A DNA stretch of 40,481 bases from Flavobacteriaceae bacterium. Its GTDB lineage: Bacteria; Bacteroidota; Bacteroidia; Flavobacteriales; Flavobacteriaceae. Both the position numbers and the translations under genes were made by a program. Each line of letters opens with the position of its first letter. Within the stretch, counting starts at the first letter, position 1. Under the pieces are notes generated by a model, which worked only from the letters and a program-made list of their open reading frames with translations, did not search any database and was not told the DNA's origin. Positions 16,109 to 25,155 of the stretch are shown one piece after another. The DNA lies in assembly GCA_947451525.1 (NCBI GenBank), contig CANFZM010000024.1, positions 1 to 40,481 on the forward strand, written 5' to 3'.

Positions 16109-16474
16109 TTATTCCCATTCTAATGCCTTCTTCTTTAATATATAAAAGAACCCAACCAATAGTAACAACATAAAAATAACCATCTTAATCATGCCATCTA
16201 TGCCTAATTCTTTAAAATTTACTGCCCATGGATATAAAAAGATAACCTCTACATCAAAAAGCACAAAAAGTATAGCGACAAGAAAATATTTTACCGAAAA
16301 TGGAATACGAGCGTTACCTACAGATTCAATTCCACACTCAAAATTTTTGTCTTTATTTTTAGAATGTCTTTTTGGACCTAAAAAGCTTGATCCAATGATA
16401 GTTGCAACAACAAATCCTATTGCAAGAATTGCCTGCATTAGTATTGGTAAATAATCGTGTTGTGTAGATTGCAT
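16109..16474 (-). CDS. nuoA: NADH-quinone oxidoreductase subunit A
   Basis: A 121-residue membrane subunit with three helices, first gene of the nuo operon. FECGIESVGNARIPFSVKYFLVAILFVLFDVEVIFLYPWA is the family region: the ECGxE loop (about 46-50), the RxPFSxKYF segment and the DVEVIFLYPWA helix. The first helix and this loop contact the quinone cavity in known structures. A good promoter ends about 28 nt upstream of the start. Confidence 0.95.
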   Translation of the reverse strand: MQSTQHDYLPILMQAILAIGFVVATIIGSSFLGPKRHSKNKDKNFECGIESVGNARIPFSVKYFLVAILFVLFDVEVIFLYPWAVNFKELGIDGMIKMVIFMLLLLVGFFYILKKKALEWE

Positions 16475-16508
16475 ATTCTTAAATTTTTAATCTATTTCTA
16501 ATTAAGCG

Positions 16509-16539
16509 CAAATATACATTGCATTATTTAATTCGCAAA
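16509..16539 (-). promoter_or_regulatory. Promoter of the nuo operon
   Basis: On the minus strand TTTG (16539-16536) is followed after 19 bp by TATATTTG (16516-16509), an excellent match to the Bacteroidota TTTG-N19-TAnnTTTG pattern. The predicted start of transcription is near 16502, giving a leader of about 28 nt before nuoA. Confidence 0.7.
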
Positions 16540-16622
16540 AAGCTAGGGTTAAACGTTTCTTATTTATTGCTTAAAAGCACTTATTTAAAATAATTCTAAA
16601 TAGAAGAATAAATTATAAAAAA

Positions 16623-16649
16623 AAACGTTCCGATACTATCGGAACGTTT
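16623..16649. terminator. Terminator of the cold-shock gene (bidirectional)
   Basis: AAACGTTCCGAT and ATCGGAACGTTT form a perfect 12-bp stem with an ACT loop. Long T-runs follow on the minus strand and a shorter one on the plus strand. It is about 33 nt after the cold-shock stop. Confidence 0.85.
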
Positions 16650-16682
16650 TTAAACATTGAGGTAACCAAAAAATAATATATA

Positions 16683-16883
16683 TTAGTCTTCGATAACTAC
16701 TACTTGAGCAGCCACTTTACCTTTTCTTCCTTCTTCTTCTTCGTAAGAAACTTTATCACCTTCATTAAGTGATTCAGCTTTAATACCTGTTGCGTGAACG
16801 AAAATGTCTTTTCCATTTTCATCATCTGTAATGAATCCGTAACCTTTAGATTCATTGAAAAATTTAACTGTACCTGTGCGCAT
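16683..16883 (-). CDS. Cold-shock domain protein (CspA family)
   Basis: A 66-residue single cold-shock domain that binds single-stranded RNA/DNA. RNP1 is seen as KGYGFI (13-18) and RNP2 as DIFVH (26-30). The start MRTGTVKFFN is the usual one. The protein is likely an RNA chaperone; whether it is cold-induced cannot be told. It stands alone between the aspS terminator and its own strong terminator, with a promoter about 30 bp upstream. The short leader (about 20 nt) lacks the long structured 5' UTR of E. coli cspA, so regulation by that mechanism is unlikely. Confidence 0.95.
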   Translation of the reverse strand: MRTGTVKFFNESKGYGFITDDENGKDIFVHATGIKAESLNEGDKVSYEEEEGRKGKVAAQVVVIED

Positions 16884-16911
16884 TGTTGTAATAATAATTA
16901 TTAATAATGGC

Positions 16912-16941
16912 CAAAGATATACTTATTTCTGACACAGCAAA
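16912..16941 (-). promoter_or_regulatory. Promoter of the cold-shock gene
   Basis: The minus strand shows TTTG (16941-16938), 18 bp, then TATCTTTG (16919-16912). It fits the Bacteroidota consensus; transcription should start near 16905. Confidence 0.6.
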
Positions 16942-17038
16942 CAAAAATCGAATAAAAATTTAAAATATTTTTAACAACCTCTATTTCTAAATAAATGATT
17001 TTCAGATAAATATTTGAATTATTCCTAAGAAAACTATA

Positions 17039-17079
17039 AAAAAGCAGTTATTTATTGATTTTTTAAATAACTGCTTTTT
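17039..17079 (-). terminator. Terminator of aspS
   Basis: AAAAAGCAGTTATTTA (17039-17054) and its perfect complement (17064-17079) form a 16-bp stem with a 9-nt loop, followed on the minus strand by T-rich sequence. It lies 25 nt past the aspS stop. Confidence 0.8.
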
Positions 17080-17103
17080 AAATAGTTGCGAATTTAATAG
17101 TAA

Positions 17104-18864
17104 TTACTTCAAGTCTAATTTTATATGTAATTCTTTTAATTGTAAGTCATCTATTACAGATGGAGCATCAATCATAACGTCTCTTCCAGAGTTGTTTTTA
17201 GGGAATGCAATAAAGTCACGAATAGTTTCTTGCCCGCCAAGAATTGCAACTAATCTATCTAGTCCAAATGCTAATCCTCCGTGGGGAGGTGCTCCAAATT
17301 GGAAAGCATCCATCAAGAAACCAAATTGGTTTCGTGCTTCTTCTTCGGTGAAACCTAAATATTTAAACATTAATTGTTGTGTCGCTTTATCGTGAATACG
17401 AATAGAACCACCACCAATTTCATTTCCGTTCAAAACCATATCATAGGCATTAGCACGAACTTTTCCAGGATTGGTTGCTAACAATTCCATGTCTTCTGGT
17501 TTTGGCGAAGTAAATGGATGGTGCATTGCATGCCATCTTCCAGATTCTTCGTCTAATTCTAATAATGGGAAATCTACTACCCATAAAGGTGCAAATTCTG
17601 CAGGATTTCTTAATCCTAAACGAGTTGCCAATTCCATTCTAAGTGCTGAAAGTTGGGTTCTAGTTTTATCCGTTCCTCCTGATAATATAAGTATTAAATC
17701 TCCTGGTTTAGAGTTACATTTTTCTGCCCAGGTTTGTAATACTTTTTCATCAAAAAATTTATCTACAGATGATTTTAAAGTTCCATCCTCATTATATCTT
17801 ACATATATTAATCCTTTTGCTCCAATTTGAGGTCTTTTTACCCAGTCGGTTAATTCATCTAATTGTTTACGTGTATAATGTGCATAACCTTCTGCATTAA
17901 TGGCTAAAACAATTTCTGAATCATCAAAAACAGGAAATCCTTTAGGCTCAAAGGTTCCCCCTTCGGGGGTTAGGGGGCAAAACTCCATTCCGAAACGAAT
18001 GTCTGGTTTATCATTTCCGTAAGTTTTCATGGCGTGATCGTAAGTCATTCTTGGGAATTTCTCTACGTCAATACCTTTTATTTCTTTTAGCAAATGGCGG
18101 GTTAATCCTTCAAAGACATTTAAAATATCTTCTTGTTCTACAAATGCCATTTCGCAATCGATTTGGGTGAACTCGGGTTGTCTATCGGCACGTAAATCTT
18201 CATCTCGGAAACATTTCACAATTTGAAAATATTTATCCATTCCGCCAACCATCAACAATTGTTTGAAGGTTTGAGGTGATTGTGGAAGTGCATAAAATTG
18301 TCCCTCATTCATTCTACTTGGCACAACGAAATCTCGAGCACCTTCGGGAGTAGACTTAATTAAGTAAGGAGTTTCTACTTCGCAAAAATCCAAATTAGAA
18401 AGATAATTTCTAACCGCTTGTGCTACTTTATGACGAAAAAGCAAACTATTTTTTACGGGATTTCTTCTAATATCCAAGTAACGGTATTTCATTCGGATGT
18501 CTTCACCACCATCGGTTTCATCTTCAATAGTGAACGGAGGAGTTAATGACGCATTAAGAATAGTCATTTCGGTTACTAGAATCTCAATTTCTCCAGTTGC
18601 AATATTTTTATTTTTGGCTTCCCGCTCAATAACGGTTCCTTTTACTTGTACTACAAATTCTCTTCCAAGGGTTTTAGCCAATTCGAAAACCGTTTTTTCG
18701 GAACGACTTTCGTCAAATAATAATTGCGTTATGCCATAACGGTCGCGCAAATCTACCCAATTCATGAATCCTTTATCTCTTGATTTTTGAACCCATCCGG
18801 CAAGGGTAACTTCGGTATTAATATGACTAGCGTTCAATTCGCCACAATTATGACTTCTATACAT
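17104..18864 (-). CDS. aspS: Aspartyl-tRNA synthetase
   Basis: A 586-residue class II aminoacyl-tRNA synthetase. The N-terminal OB-fold anticodon-binding domain (about 1-105) has [11 protein letters not shown] and [13 protein letters not shown]. The catalytic core shows [18 protein letters not shown] (motif 2, about 218-235) and [15 protein letters not shown] (motif 3, about 535-549). The bacterial GAD insertion domain lies at about 290-420. Near residue 300 the protein reads [13 protein letters not shown], encoded by a palindromic repeat that looks like an in-frame insertion into a surface loop of that domain. Whether the enzyme also charges tRNA-Asn cannot be told. It is monocistronic: own -7 element upstream and strong terminator downstream. 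Confidence 0.96.
   Translation of the reverse strand: MYRSHNCGELNASHINTEVTLAGWVQKSRDKGFMNWVDLRDRYGITQLLFDESRSEKTVFELAKTLGREFVVQVKGTVIEREAKNKNIATGEIEILVTEMTILNASLTPPFTIEDETDGGEDIRMKYRYLDIRRNPVKNSLLFRHKVAQAVRNYLSNLDFCEVETPYLIKSTPEGARDFVVPSRMNEGQFYALPQSPQTFKQLLMVGGMDKYFQIVKCFRDEDLRADRQPEFTQIDCEMAFVEQEDILNVFEGLTRHLLKEIKGIDVEKFPRMTYDHAMKTYGNDKPDIRFGMEFCPLTPEGGTFEPKGFPVFDDSEIVLAINAEGYAHYTRKQLDELTDWVKRPQIGAKGLIYVRYNEDGTLKSSVDKFFDEKVLQTWAEKCNSKPGDLILILSGGTDKTRTQLSALRMELATRLGLRNPAEFAPLWVVDFPLLELDEESGRWHAMHHPFTSPKPEDMELLATNPGKVRANAYDMVLNGNEIGGGSIRIHDKATQQLMFKYLGFTEEEARNQFGFLMDAFQFGAPPHGGLAFGLDRLVAILGGQETIRDFIAFPKNNSGRDVMIDAPSVIDDLQLKELHIKLDLK
17954..17978 (-). repeat. Palindromic CCCCCTTCGGGGG repeat inside aspS
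   Basis: CCCCC-TTC-GGGGG (17957-17969), flanked by TTAGGGGG, is a short hairpin repeat of a type I recall from bacterial intergenic regions. Here it is in frame and encodes PLTPEGG. Its G/C content contrasts sharply with the surrounding AT-rich gene. Confidence 0.6.
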
Positions 18865-18880
18865 TGGAAATTAATTTTTG

Positions 18881-18888
18881 CAAAAGTA
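18881..18888 (-). promoter_or_regulatory. -7 element of aspS
   Basis: TACTTTTG on the minus strand, 17 bp before the aspS ATG, matches TAnnTTTG. The -33 box is poor. The leader would be about 10 nt. Confidence 0.5.
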
Positions 18889-18955
18889 AAAAACTTCCAA
18901 CGAAATAAATACTAAAAATTTTCTTAATGATTAAATGCTCCTAAATAAAATTAGT

Positions 18956-18963
18956 TACATTTG
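18956..18963 (+). promoter_or_regulatory. -7 element of the TlpA-like gene
   Basis: TACATTTG matches TAnnTTTG and lies 28 bp before the ATG at 18991. The -33 region is weak (TTAA at 18931). Confidence 0.45.
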
Positions 18964-18990
18964 GTTTTATAAAATTTTAAAAACAATAAT

Positions 18991-19986
18991 ATGAAGAAAA
19001 TAGTGTTTGTTTTATTTGCTATAATTATGGCAAATACCGGGTTTGCTCAAGAAATGGTTGCTTTTCATGCAGATATCGCCAATAGAAATGGGGATGCAAT
19101 TTTTATTAAAACTCCTGCTGGTAAGATTCTTAAAGAAATAAAAGCAGATGACAAGGGTATATTTACTAGTTCATTTTCTGTTGAAACGGGTTTATATCTT
19201 TTATTTGACGGATCCGAATATACTATTGTGTTTCTAAAAAATGGGTTTGATCTTTCTCTAAAAATGGATGCTAAAAATTTTGATGAAAGTATTACATATA
19301 CTGGAAAAGGAGAAAAAGAAAATAATTATTTGGCTCAAAAATCGCTCTTAAATGAAAAATATGAGTCTAGAATGGGAGATATTAAAGACGAAAAATCTTT
19401 TGCTACTTTAATTTCTAGTTTCAAAAAAGAATTTAAAGATAAGTTGAGCGTTGGAGGTTTTGATGCAGATTTTGTTAAAGAAGCCAATAAATTGGTAGAA
19501 AGTGAAAGCAAAAATATGCAAGCACAATTTGACGTAGTCTTGAAAATGGTAAAAATTAATGGTTCGGTTGCTCCAACTTTTAATTATGAAAATTTTGCTG
19601 GAGATAAAACTAAACTAGAAGATTTACGAGGAAAGTATGTTTATATTGATGTATGGGCAACTTGGTGCGGACCTTGTAGAGGAGAGATTCCTTCATTAGC
19701 AAAAGTAGAAGAAAAATATAAAGGCAAAAACATTGCTTTTGTAAGCATCTCTGTAGATGAAGATAAAGATCATGATAAGTGGAAAAAATTTGTATCGGAT
19801 AAACAATTAGGAGGCATTCAATTATTTGCAGATAAAAACTGGAATTCCGAATTTATTACTGCTTTCGGAATTAATTCTATTCCGAGATTTATCTTAATTG
19901 ATCCTAAAGGAATTGTTGTTAATGCAGATGCTCCAAGACCATCGGAACCAATATTACAAGAAAAATTGGATAGTTTATTGAAGTAA
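18991..19986 (+). CDS. Exported TlpA/ResA-like thioredoxin-fold protein
   Basis: A 331-residue exported protein. Residues 1-19 form a signal peptide (MKKIVFVLFAIIMANTGFA, cut before QE) with no lipobox cysteine, so it is probably periplasmic. Residues 25-110 resemble the beta-rich N-terminal domain (DUF4369-like) often fused to Bacteroidota thioredoxins. The C-terminal domain (about 190-331) is a TlpA/AhpC-type thioredoxin fold with ATWCGPCRGEIP, the active-site CXXC, and a cis-proline loop in SIPRFILID. It likely reduces or isomerises disulfides of exported proteins or cytochromes; the partner is unknown. It stands alone between the divergent aspS and a shared bidirectional terminator. Confidence 0.9.
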   Translation: MKKIVFVLFAIIMANTGFAQEMVAFHADIANRNGDAIFIKTPAGKILKEIKADDKGIFTSSFSVETGLYLLFDGSEYTIVFLKNGFDLSLKMDAKNFDESITYTGKGEKENNYLAQKSLLNEKYESRMGDIKDEKSFATLISSFKKEFKDKLSVGGFDADFVKEANKLVESESKNMQAQFDVVLKMVKINGSVAPTFNYENFAGDKTKLEDLRGKYVYIDVWATWCGPCRGEIPSLAKVEEKYKGKNIAFVSISVDEDKDHDKWKKFVSDKQLGGIQLFADKNWNSEFITAFGINSIPRFILIDPKGIVVNADAPRPSEPILQEKLDSLLK

Positions 19987-20007
19987 TATCAATTGACTTT
20001 AAACTCA

Positions 20008-20043
20008 AAAAAGGTCGTTTCATTAATTTGAAACGACCTTTTT
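20008..20043. terminator. Bidirectional terminator between the TlpA-like and RND genes
   Basis: AAAAAGGTCGTTTCA and TGAAACGACCTTTTT form a perfect 15-bp stem with a 6-nt loop and T-runs on both strands. It serves the convergent thioredoxin and efflux genes. Confidence 0.85.
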
Positions 20044-20062
20044 AGTTTAACCAATATTTAGA

Positions 20063-23000
20063 TTATTCTTCAGTACTAAGTCTTGCTTGTCTTCTATCGC
20101 GTAACCAATATTTTACTCGTTTTACCAAGTAGAACATTACCGGAACCATTACTAGGGTAAGAACCGTAGCATAAGTTAACCCAAAGATGATGGTCCAGGC
20201 TAATGGCCCCCAGAACATAACATTGTCACCACCCATAAATAAGTGCGGATTCAACTCAGTAATCAAAGAGAAGAAATCAAAGTTTAACCCAATGGCTAAC
20301 GGAATTAATCCTAAAACTGCAGTCAAGGCGGTTAATAATACCGGTCGTAAACGCGATTTACCAGACTCTATAATTACTTCTTTGATTTCTTCTAACGATA
20401 AAACATCGTGACTTTCTAGATGTTTATCGGCAACTTTCTTGTCTAATAATAGCACAAAGAAATCCATTAATACGATTCCGTTTTTCACCACAATTCCCGC
20501 AAGTGAGATAATTCCCATCATGGTCATTAAGATAACAAAATCCATATTGGCAATAACATAGCCGTAAAATACACCACTAAAACTTAGTATTACGGTGAAC
20601 AAAATTACCATAGTTTTAGAAACAGAATTAAACTGCAAAACAATAATAATGGTAATTCCAGCCAAGGCTAAAAACAACGCATACATCAAGAAACTTTGGT
20701 TTTTCCCTTGTTCTTCTTGAACTCCAGAGAAGGAATATGTAGTTCCTTTAGATAATTCGTATCCTTTTAATTCGGTTTTAATTTGTTTTGTAATCGCATC
20801 GCCATTAAAACCAGTTAAAACATTCGAATAAATAGTCATTATTCGTTTTTGGTTTTTTCTTTTGATTTGATTAAAGGTTGTCGTTTTCTCTGTTTTAGAA
20901 ACAGCAGAAATAGGCACTTGCACTATTTGTCCGTTGTTTTGATTTCTAAAAGTTAACGATTGGTTGAACAAGATGTTCTCGTTCTTGCGTTGGTCGTCTT
21001 GCATACGCATTGTGATTTTGTAATCGTCATCTCCTTCTTTATAGGTAGAGATTTCTTGACCATAAACCGAACGGCGCAAGTTGAAACCCAATTGTCCTGT
21101 AGAAACACCCAAACTTCCGGCATTAACACGATCAACTTTTACTTCAAGTTCTGGACTTTCTTTATTGACATCTACATTCAATCGTTCAATACCAGCAATG
21201 TTTTTAGAATCGATGAACGTGATCATTTTCGCAGCTTCTTTAAGCATCACATCATAATCGGTTCCAGATAATTGGATACTTATCGGATACCCAGCCGGTG
21301 GTCCGTTGGCATCTTTTTCAACCGTAACTTTTGCACCTGCGATACCTTTTACTTTGCCTCGAATTTCTTCAAGAACATCCGTCGTATTAATACCTCTTCG
21401 GAATTTAAATTCGGAGAAATTCACGGTTACTTTACCTTTATAAGGCGTTTCGGAAGCCGATCCAGCATCTACATTTGGATTACCAGCACCTACACCCACT
21501 TGCGACACAATAGATTCTGCCAAGAAGTTTTTCTTAGTACTAGGATCTATATATTTGCTAAGGATGGCAATTACTTGTTTTTCTACAAAAAGAGTGGCTT
21601 TATTGGTTTTTTGAATGTCGGTTCCTTGTGGATATTCAATATAAGTTATTACCTGTCTTGGGATATTTTCTGGGAAGAACAATACTTTTCTCGGGAAAAT
21701 TCCCAATAAAACAAAAGAGAAAATTAACATTCCAATAATAGTTGCAAGAGCAATCCAAGATGCTTTTCCTGTTAGAATTTTACCTAAAAACACTTTGTAT
21801 TTTTCTTCCATTCTTGGGAAAAAACTATGTTGAAAATCTTGTGTCCATTGGTATATTTTGATTTTATACAACCACATTAATCCCAATGAAATAATCGCTA
21901 AATGCCCGATGGCTTTTGCAAAAGTCGAATCGTAGATATTTCCAAGTAAAACAAAAACAAAACCAATAATGGTAAAAATAATGGAATATTTTTTTGCCGA
22001 TTTCTTAGTCACATTTTTATCTTCAATATCCATCGAACCACCTGTCATGGCAGCATTTACAACCATTGCCACAAATAACGAAGCCGATAAAGTAATGGTT
22101 AATGTGATAGGAAAGTATTTCATGAATTTACCCATCGTTCCAGGCCAAAGTGCAAATGGCAAAAATGCCATAAGGGTTGTAGCCGTTGAAGAAATTACCG
22201 GCCAAGCGATTTCGCCAATACCAATTTTGGAGGCTTGAACGCGGTTCAATCCTTTTTTCATGTTGGCAAAAACGTTGTCGACCACTACAATTCCGTCGTC
22301 TACAAGCATCCCTAATCCCATAACTAATCCGAACAAGACCATCGTGTTTAAAGTCAATCCTAATGCCGAAAGAATCGTAAACGCCATCAACATCGATAAC
22401 GGAATTGCCGCTCCAACAAACAAGGAATTTCGTAATCCCATGGTAAACATCAAAACAATCATTACCAGCACAATTCCGAAGATAATGTGGTTAGAAAGTT
22501 CGCTTACCTGGTGTTCCACACGCGACGATTGGTCGTTAGTAAGTTCTATTTTTAAGTTAGAAGGTAAATAAGAGGTTTTTGCTTTTTCTAGTTTTTCTTT
22601 AACCTGTTCAATTGCCGAAATCATGTTTTGACTGGCACGTTTTTTTACGTTAAGCATCACTACTTCAGTTCCTTTTTCACGTGCATAAGTCGTTTTTTCT
22701 TTTTCTTTGAAACTTACAACTGCAATGTCTTTAAGGTAAACGGTTCCGCCATACGATTTTACAACAATGTTCTCTAGTTCTTTAGGATCTTTAATTTCTC
22801 CAACAATTCTAATATTGTTTCGAGAACCTTGGGACACTAAATTTCCGCCAGAAAGCGTCATGTTTTCGTATTTAACTGCATTTTGAATTTCATCAAATGA
22901 TACTTGAGCAGCCGTCATTTTGAAAATATCTACAGCAATTTCAACCTCTTTGTCGTCCACTCCTAGAATGTCCACTTTTTTCACTTCGGGAACTTCTTCA

Positions 23001-23530
23001 ATATCATCTTGAAGTAATTCGCCGTATTTTTTTAGTTGTTGTGTGGTATAATTCCCTTCAAGATTGATGTTCAAAATTGGCACTTCTTCCGAAATATTCA
23101 ATTCAAAAACATTCGGTTCTACTTTGCTTCCGTTATCTAGATTTGGCCAATTGGTGTCGGCTTTTACCAAATCCACCTTATCTTTAATTTTGGTTTTGGC
23201 AACATCAATAGTTATTTTGTCTGCAAATTCTACCACTATCATTCCATAATCTTGGAACGAGCTTGAAGTAATTTTCTCAACACCAGAAATATTTTTAAAC
23301 TCTTTTTCAAGAGGTTTAATAACTAATTTCTCTACATCTTCGGCAGAGTTTCCAGGAAACACAGACGAGATATAAACTTTGTTTTCGATGATTTCCGGAA
23401 AATCTTCTCGAGGCATGGTAACATAGGCAATAATTCCCGTTACAACAATCAATAAGGTCAAGATGTACACCGTAACTCGATTGTCTACAGCCCAACTCGA
23501 TATGCTAAATTCTTTGTTTTTGTGACTCAT
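20063..23530 (-). CDS. RND efflux pump, inner-membrane transporter (AcrB/MexB-like)
   Basis: A 1155-residue proton-driven RND transporter with twelve transmembrane helices in two halves and two large periplasmic loops. The N-terminal helix is followed by MPREDFPEI and VFPGNSAEDVEKLV, the usual opening of the first porter domain. GMLVDDGIVVVDNVFANMKKG (about 408-428) is the helix 4 region with the paired aspartates that relay protons. GIISLAGIVVKNGIVLMDF marks the equivalent part of the second half. It works with the adaptor and the TolC-like channel encoded upstream. Substrates are unknown. An inserted hydrophobic segment near 510-560 is longer than in AcrB. Last gene of the operon. Confidence 0.92.
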   Translation of the reverse strand: MSHKNKEFSISSWAVDNRVTVYILTLLIVVTGIIAYVTMPREDFPEIIENKVYISSVFPGNSAEDVEKLVIKPLEKEFKNISGVEKITSSSFQDYGMIVVEFADKITIDVAKTKIKDKVDLVKADTNWPNLDNGSKVEPNVFELNISEEVPILNINLEGNYTTQQLKKYGELLQDDIEEVPEVKKVDILGVDDKEVEIAVDIFKMTAAQVSFDEIQNAVKYENMTLSGGNLVSQGSRNNIRIVGEIKDPKELENIVVKSYGGTVYLKDIAVVSFKEKEKTTYAREKGTEVVMLNVKKRASQNMISAIEQVKEKLEKAKTSYLPSNLKIELTNDQSSRVEHQVSELSNHIIFGIVLVMIVLMFTMGLRNSLFVGAAIPLSMLMAFTILSALGLTLNTMVLFGLVMGLGMLVDDGIVVVDNVFANMKKGLNRVQASKIGIGEIAWPVISSTATTLMAFLPFALWPGTMGKFMKYFPITLTITLSASLFVAMVVNAAMTGGSMDIEDKNVTKKSAKKYSIIFTIIGFVFVLLGNIYDSTFAKAIGHLAIISLGLMWLYKIKIYQWTQDFQHSFFPRMEEKYKVFLGKILTGKASWIALATIIGMLIFSFVLLGIFPRKVLFFPENIPRQVITYIEYPQGTDIQKTNKATLFVEKQVIAILSKYIDPSTKKNFLAESIVSQVGVGAGNPNVDAGSASETPYKGKVTVNFSEFKFRRGINTTDVLEEIRGKVKGIAGAKVTVEKDANGPPAGYPISIQLSGTDYDVMLKEAAKMITFIDSKNIAGIERLNVDVNKESPELEVKVDRVNAGSLGVSTGQLGFNLRRSVYGQEISTYKEGDDDYKITMRMQDDQRKNENILFNQSLTFRNQNNGQIVQVPISAVSKTEKTTTFNQIKRKNQKRIMTIYSNVLTGFNGDAITKQIKTELKGYELSKGTTYSFSGVQEEQGKNQSFLMYALFLALAGITIIIVLQFNSVSKTMVILFTVILSFSGVFYGYVIANMDFVILMTMMGIISLAGIVVKNGIVLMDFFVLLLDKKVADKHLESHDVLSLEEIKEVIIESGKSRLRPVLLTALTAVLGLIPLAIGLNFDFFSLITELNPHLFMGGDNVMFWGPLAWTIIFGLTYATVLTLVMVPVMFYLVKRVKYWLRDRRQARLSTEE

Positions 23531-23535
23531 TTTTT

Positions 23536-23570
23536 TTAGGTTATGAGGTTATTTGTTTATAAGGTTATGA
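23536..23570. repeat. AT-rich repeat flanking the first four-helix-bundle gene (downstream side)
   Basis: Repeated GGTTATGAGGTTAT / TTTATAAGGTTATGA units. Related AACTTATAAAC units lie on the other side of the gene at 23943-23968, and similar arrays flank the second gene (25113-25150 and 25574-25606). Confidence 0.5.
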
Positions 23571-23575
23571 ACAAA

Positions 23576-23937
23576 TTATTTTGGTAATTGAGATTTATGC
23601 AAACCATCAATCAACAAAGTTACCTCTGTTATTTTTTCTCTAATTTCAATGTATTTTTTTCTTCGATGTATTCAAAGTCAAATGATAATATTACTTGATT
23701 TAATAATTCTAATGCTGAACCAAAGGATATTTCTGTAAATCGAGCTTTGTCTTTCATTGAACTTCTTCCAGAACCTTCTGCTAAATTTGAAGCTATAGAA
23801 ACTGAACATCTTCTCATCTGACTTGTCATTCCAAAAAGTTCATCTTTTGGAAATAGTTTCGTTACTTTAAAAATTTCTAAGGCTAATTCTCTTGCTTTTT
23901 GCCAAGCAATAAGTTTTTCAAAACTAAATATTTTCAT
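23576..23937 (-). pseudogene. Four-helix-bundle protein (S23/Avd-like), frameshifted
   Basis: A member of the four-helix-bundle family that includes 23S rRNA intervening-sequence proteins and Avd of diversity-generating retroelements. It starts at ATG 23937 (MKIFSFEKLIAWQKAR) and keeps the core signature SQMRRCSVSIASNLAEGSGR (about 47-66) and KARFTEI. In the current frame it stops at 23629 after EKNTLKLEKK. One additional A in the seven-A tract at 23654-23660 would restore KKYIEIREKITEVTLLIDGL and HKSQLPK, ending at 23576 with 120 residues, just like the intact paralogue at 25156-25518. So it is a recent one-base deletion, or a sequencing error in a homopolymer. It sits inside the efflux operon between the adaptor and the pump. 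Confidence 0.75.
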
Positions 23938-23968
23938 TTCTCTACTTATAAACACATCAACTTATAAA

Positions 23969-25108
23969 CTAAAAATTCAGTTTCATTCCTTCCGAGATTG
24001 TATTCACACCTTCGGTTACAATAACATCTTTTGCTGTTAATCCGCTTACAATTTCGGTTACATTATCGGATGATTTTCCGGTAGTTACAATCACTTTTTT
24101 AGCAATACCTGTTTTTCCGTTAATTTGAGTTGCTAAGAATACAAATTTGTCTCCTTTTCCGTCTTCTTGCACCACATTAGTAGGAACTACAATTGTATTT
24201 TTACTTACGTAATCGGTAATTTTAAGTTTCGCAACTTGGTTTGGACGCAATAAATTCTCCGGATTGGGAACGCTTACCTCAATTGCAAAACTACGGTTGC
24301 TTGGGTTGACAAAACTTCCCACTTGACGCACTTTTCCTTTATAGGTTTTTCCTAATGAAGTTAAGAAAACTTCTACTTCAGTACCCACTTTAAGTTTCCC
24401 AATATAGGTTTCCGGCACTGTGGTAGAAACGTACATATTTCCTAGATTAACAATACGCATTAATCCTTGTGCACTTGGTGCTACAACTTGTCCTTTTTCT
24501 ACAAAAACATCATCAATAGTTCCTGAGAAAGGCGCTTTGATTACTGTTTTATTTAATTGTGCTTTAATTTGAGCAACGCCTCTTTGAGCAGAAATCATTT
24601 GCGTTTGTGCTTGCAAATATTGAATTTCAGAACCAATTTTTTGATTCCAAAGATTTTTCTGGCGCTCAAAAGTGGTTTTTGCCAAAGCATATTGGTTTTC
24701 TAAACTTGCTACTTGTTGGCTCAATCCTGCATCATCCACACGTCCTAGAATTTGTCCTTTGGAAACTCTTTGTCCGGCTTTCACGTTTAATGCTACCAAA
24801 GTTCCTTGAAATTCGGGTTGTACCAATATATTTTCTTTGGTATTTACATTTCCTTGTACTTCAAGATAATGCGTAAAAGTAGTATCGTTTACTTCTAAAA
24901 CCGAAACTAGTGCTTCGTCTTTTTTTACATCTAATGTTGCTAAAGCATCGTCAATTTTTGCTAAATCGGCTTGAATTAATGCTTTTTTTGCTTGAAGTGC
25001 GGTAACGTTTTTAGAAGCAATTATGCTATCAATATTTGTGTTGTCTTCTTTCTTTCCACAAGAAAAGATTAGTATTGAGAACGTGGAAATTAGGATTATT
25101 TTTTTCAT
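23969..25108 (-). CDS. RND efflux periplasmic adaptor (HlyD/AcrA-like lipoprotein)
   Basis: A 379-residue membrane-fusion protein. I place the start at 25108: MKKIILISTFSILIFSCGKK is a lipoprotein signal with a lipobox ending at C17, and the longer upstream frame reads through a repeat. Residues 30-60 are a charged helix. A barrel-sandwich (lipoyl-like) domain is split by an alpha-hairpin: LVQPEFQGTLVALNVKAGQRVSKGQILGRVD, a coiled coil around 130-185, then VIKAPFSGTIDDVFVEKGQVV. Beta-barrel and membrane-proximal domains follow. It links the RND pump to the outer-membrane channel. Flanked on both sides by four-helix-bundle genes that look inserted in the operon. Confidence 0.92.
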   Translation of the reverse strand: MKKIILISTFSILIFSCGKKEDNTNIDSIIASKNVTALQAKKALIQADLAKIDDALATLDVKKDEALVSVLEVNDTTFTHYLEVQGNVNTKENILVQPEFQGTLVALNVKAGQRVSKGQILGRVDDAGLSQQVASLENQYALAKTTFERQKNLWNQKIGSEIQYLQAQTQMISAQRGVAQIKAQLNKTVIKAPFSGTIDDVFVEKGQVVAPSAQGLMRIVNLGNMYVSTTVPETYIGKLKVGTEVEVFLTSLGKTYKGKVRQVGSFVNPSNRSFAIEVSVPNPENLLRPNQVAKLKITDYVSKNTIVVPTNVVQEDGKGDKFVFLATQINGKTGIAKKVIVTTGKSSDNVTEIVSGLTAKDVIVTEGVNTISEGMKLNF

Positions 25109-25155
25109 AATTTGAAGGTTATAAGGTGATGAGTTTATTAGTTTAGTTTTTTGTG

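Noticed and set aside
21272..21709. Plus-strand frame of 145 codons opposite the RND pump
   Set aside because: Aromatic- and arginine-rich antisense shadow of a well-conserved transporter region; no start context.
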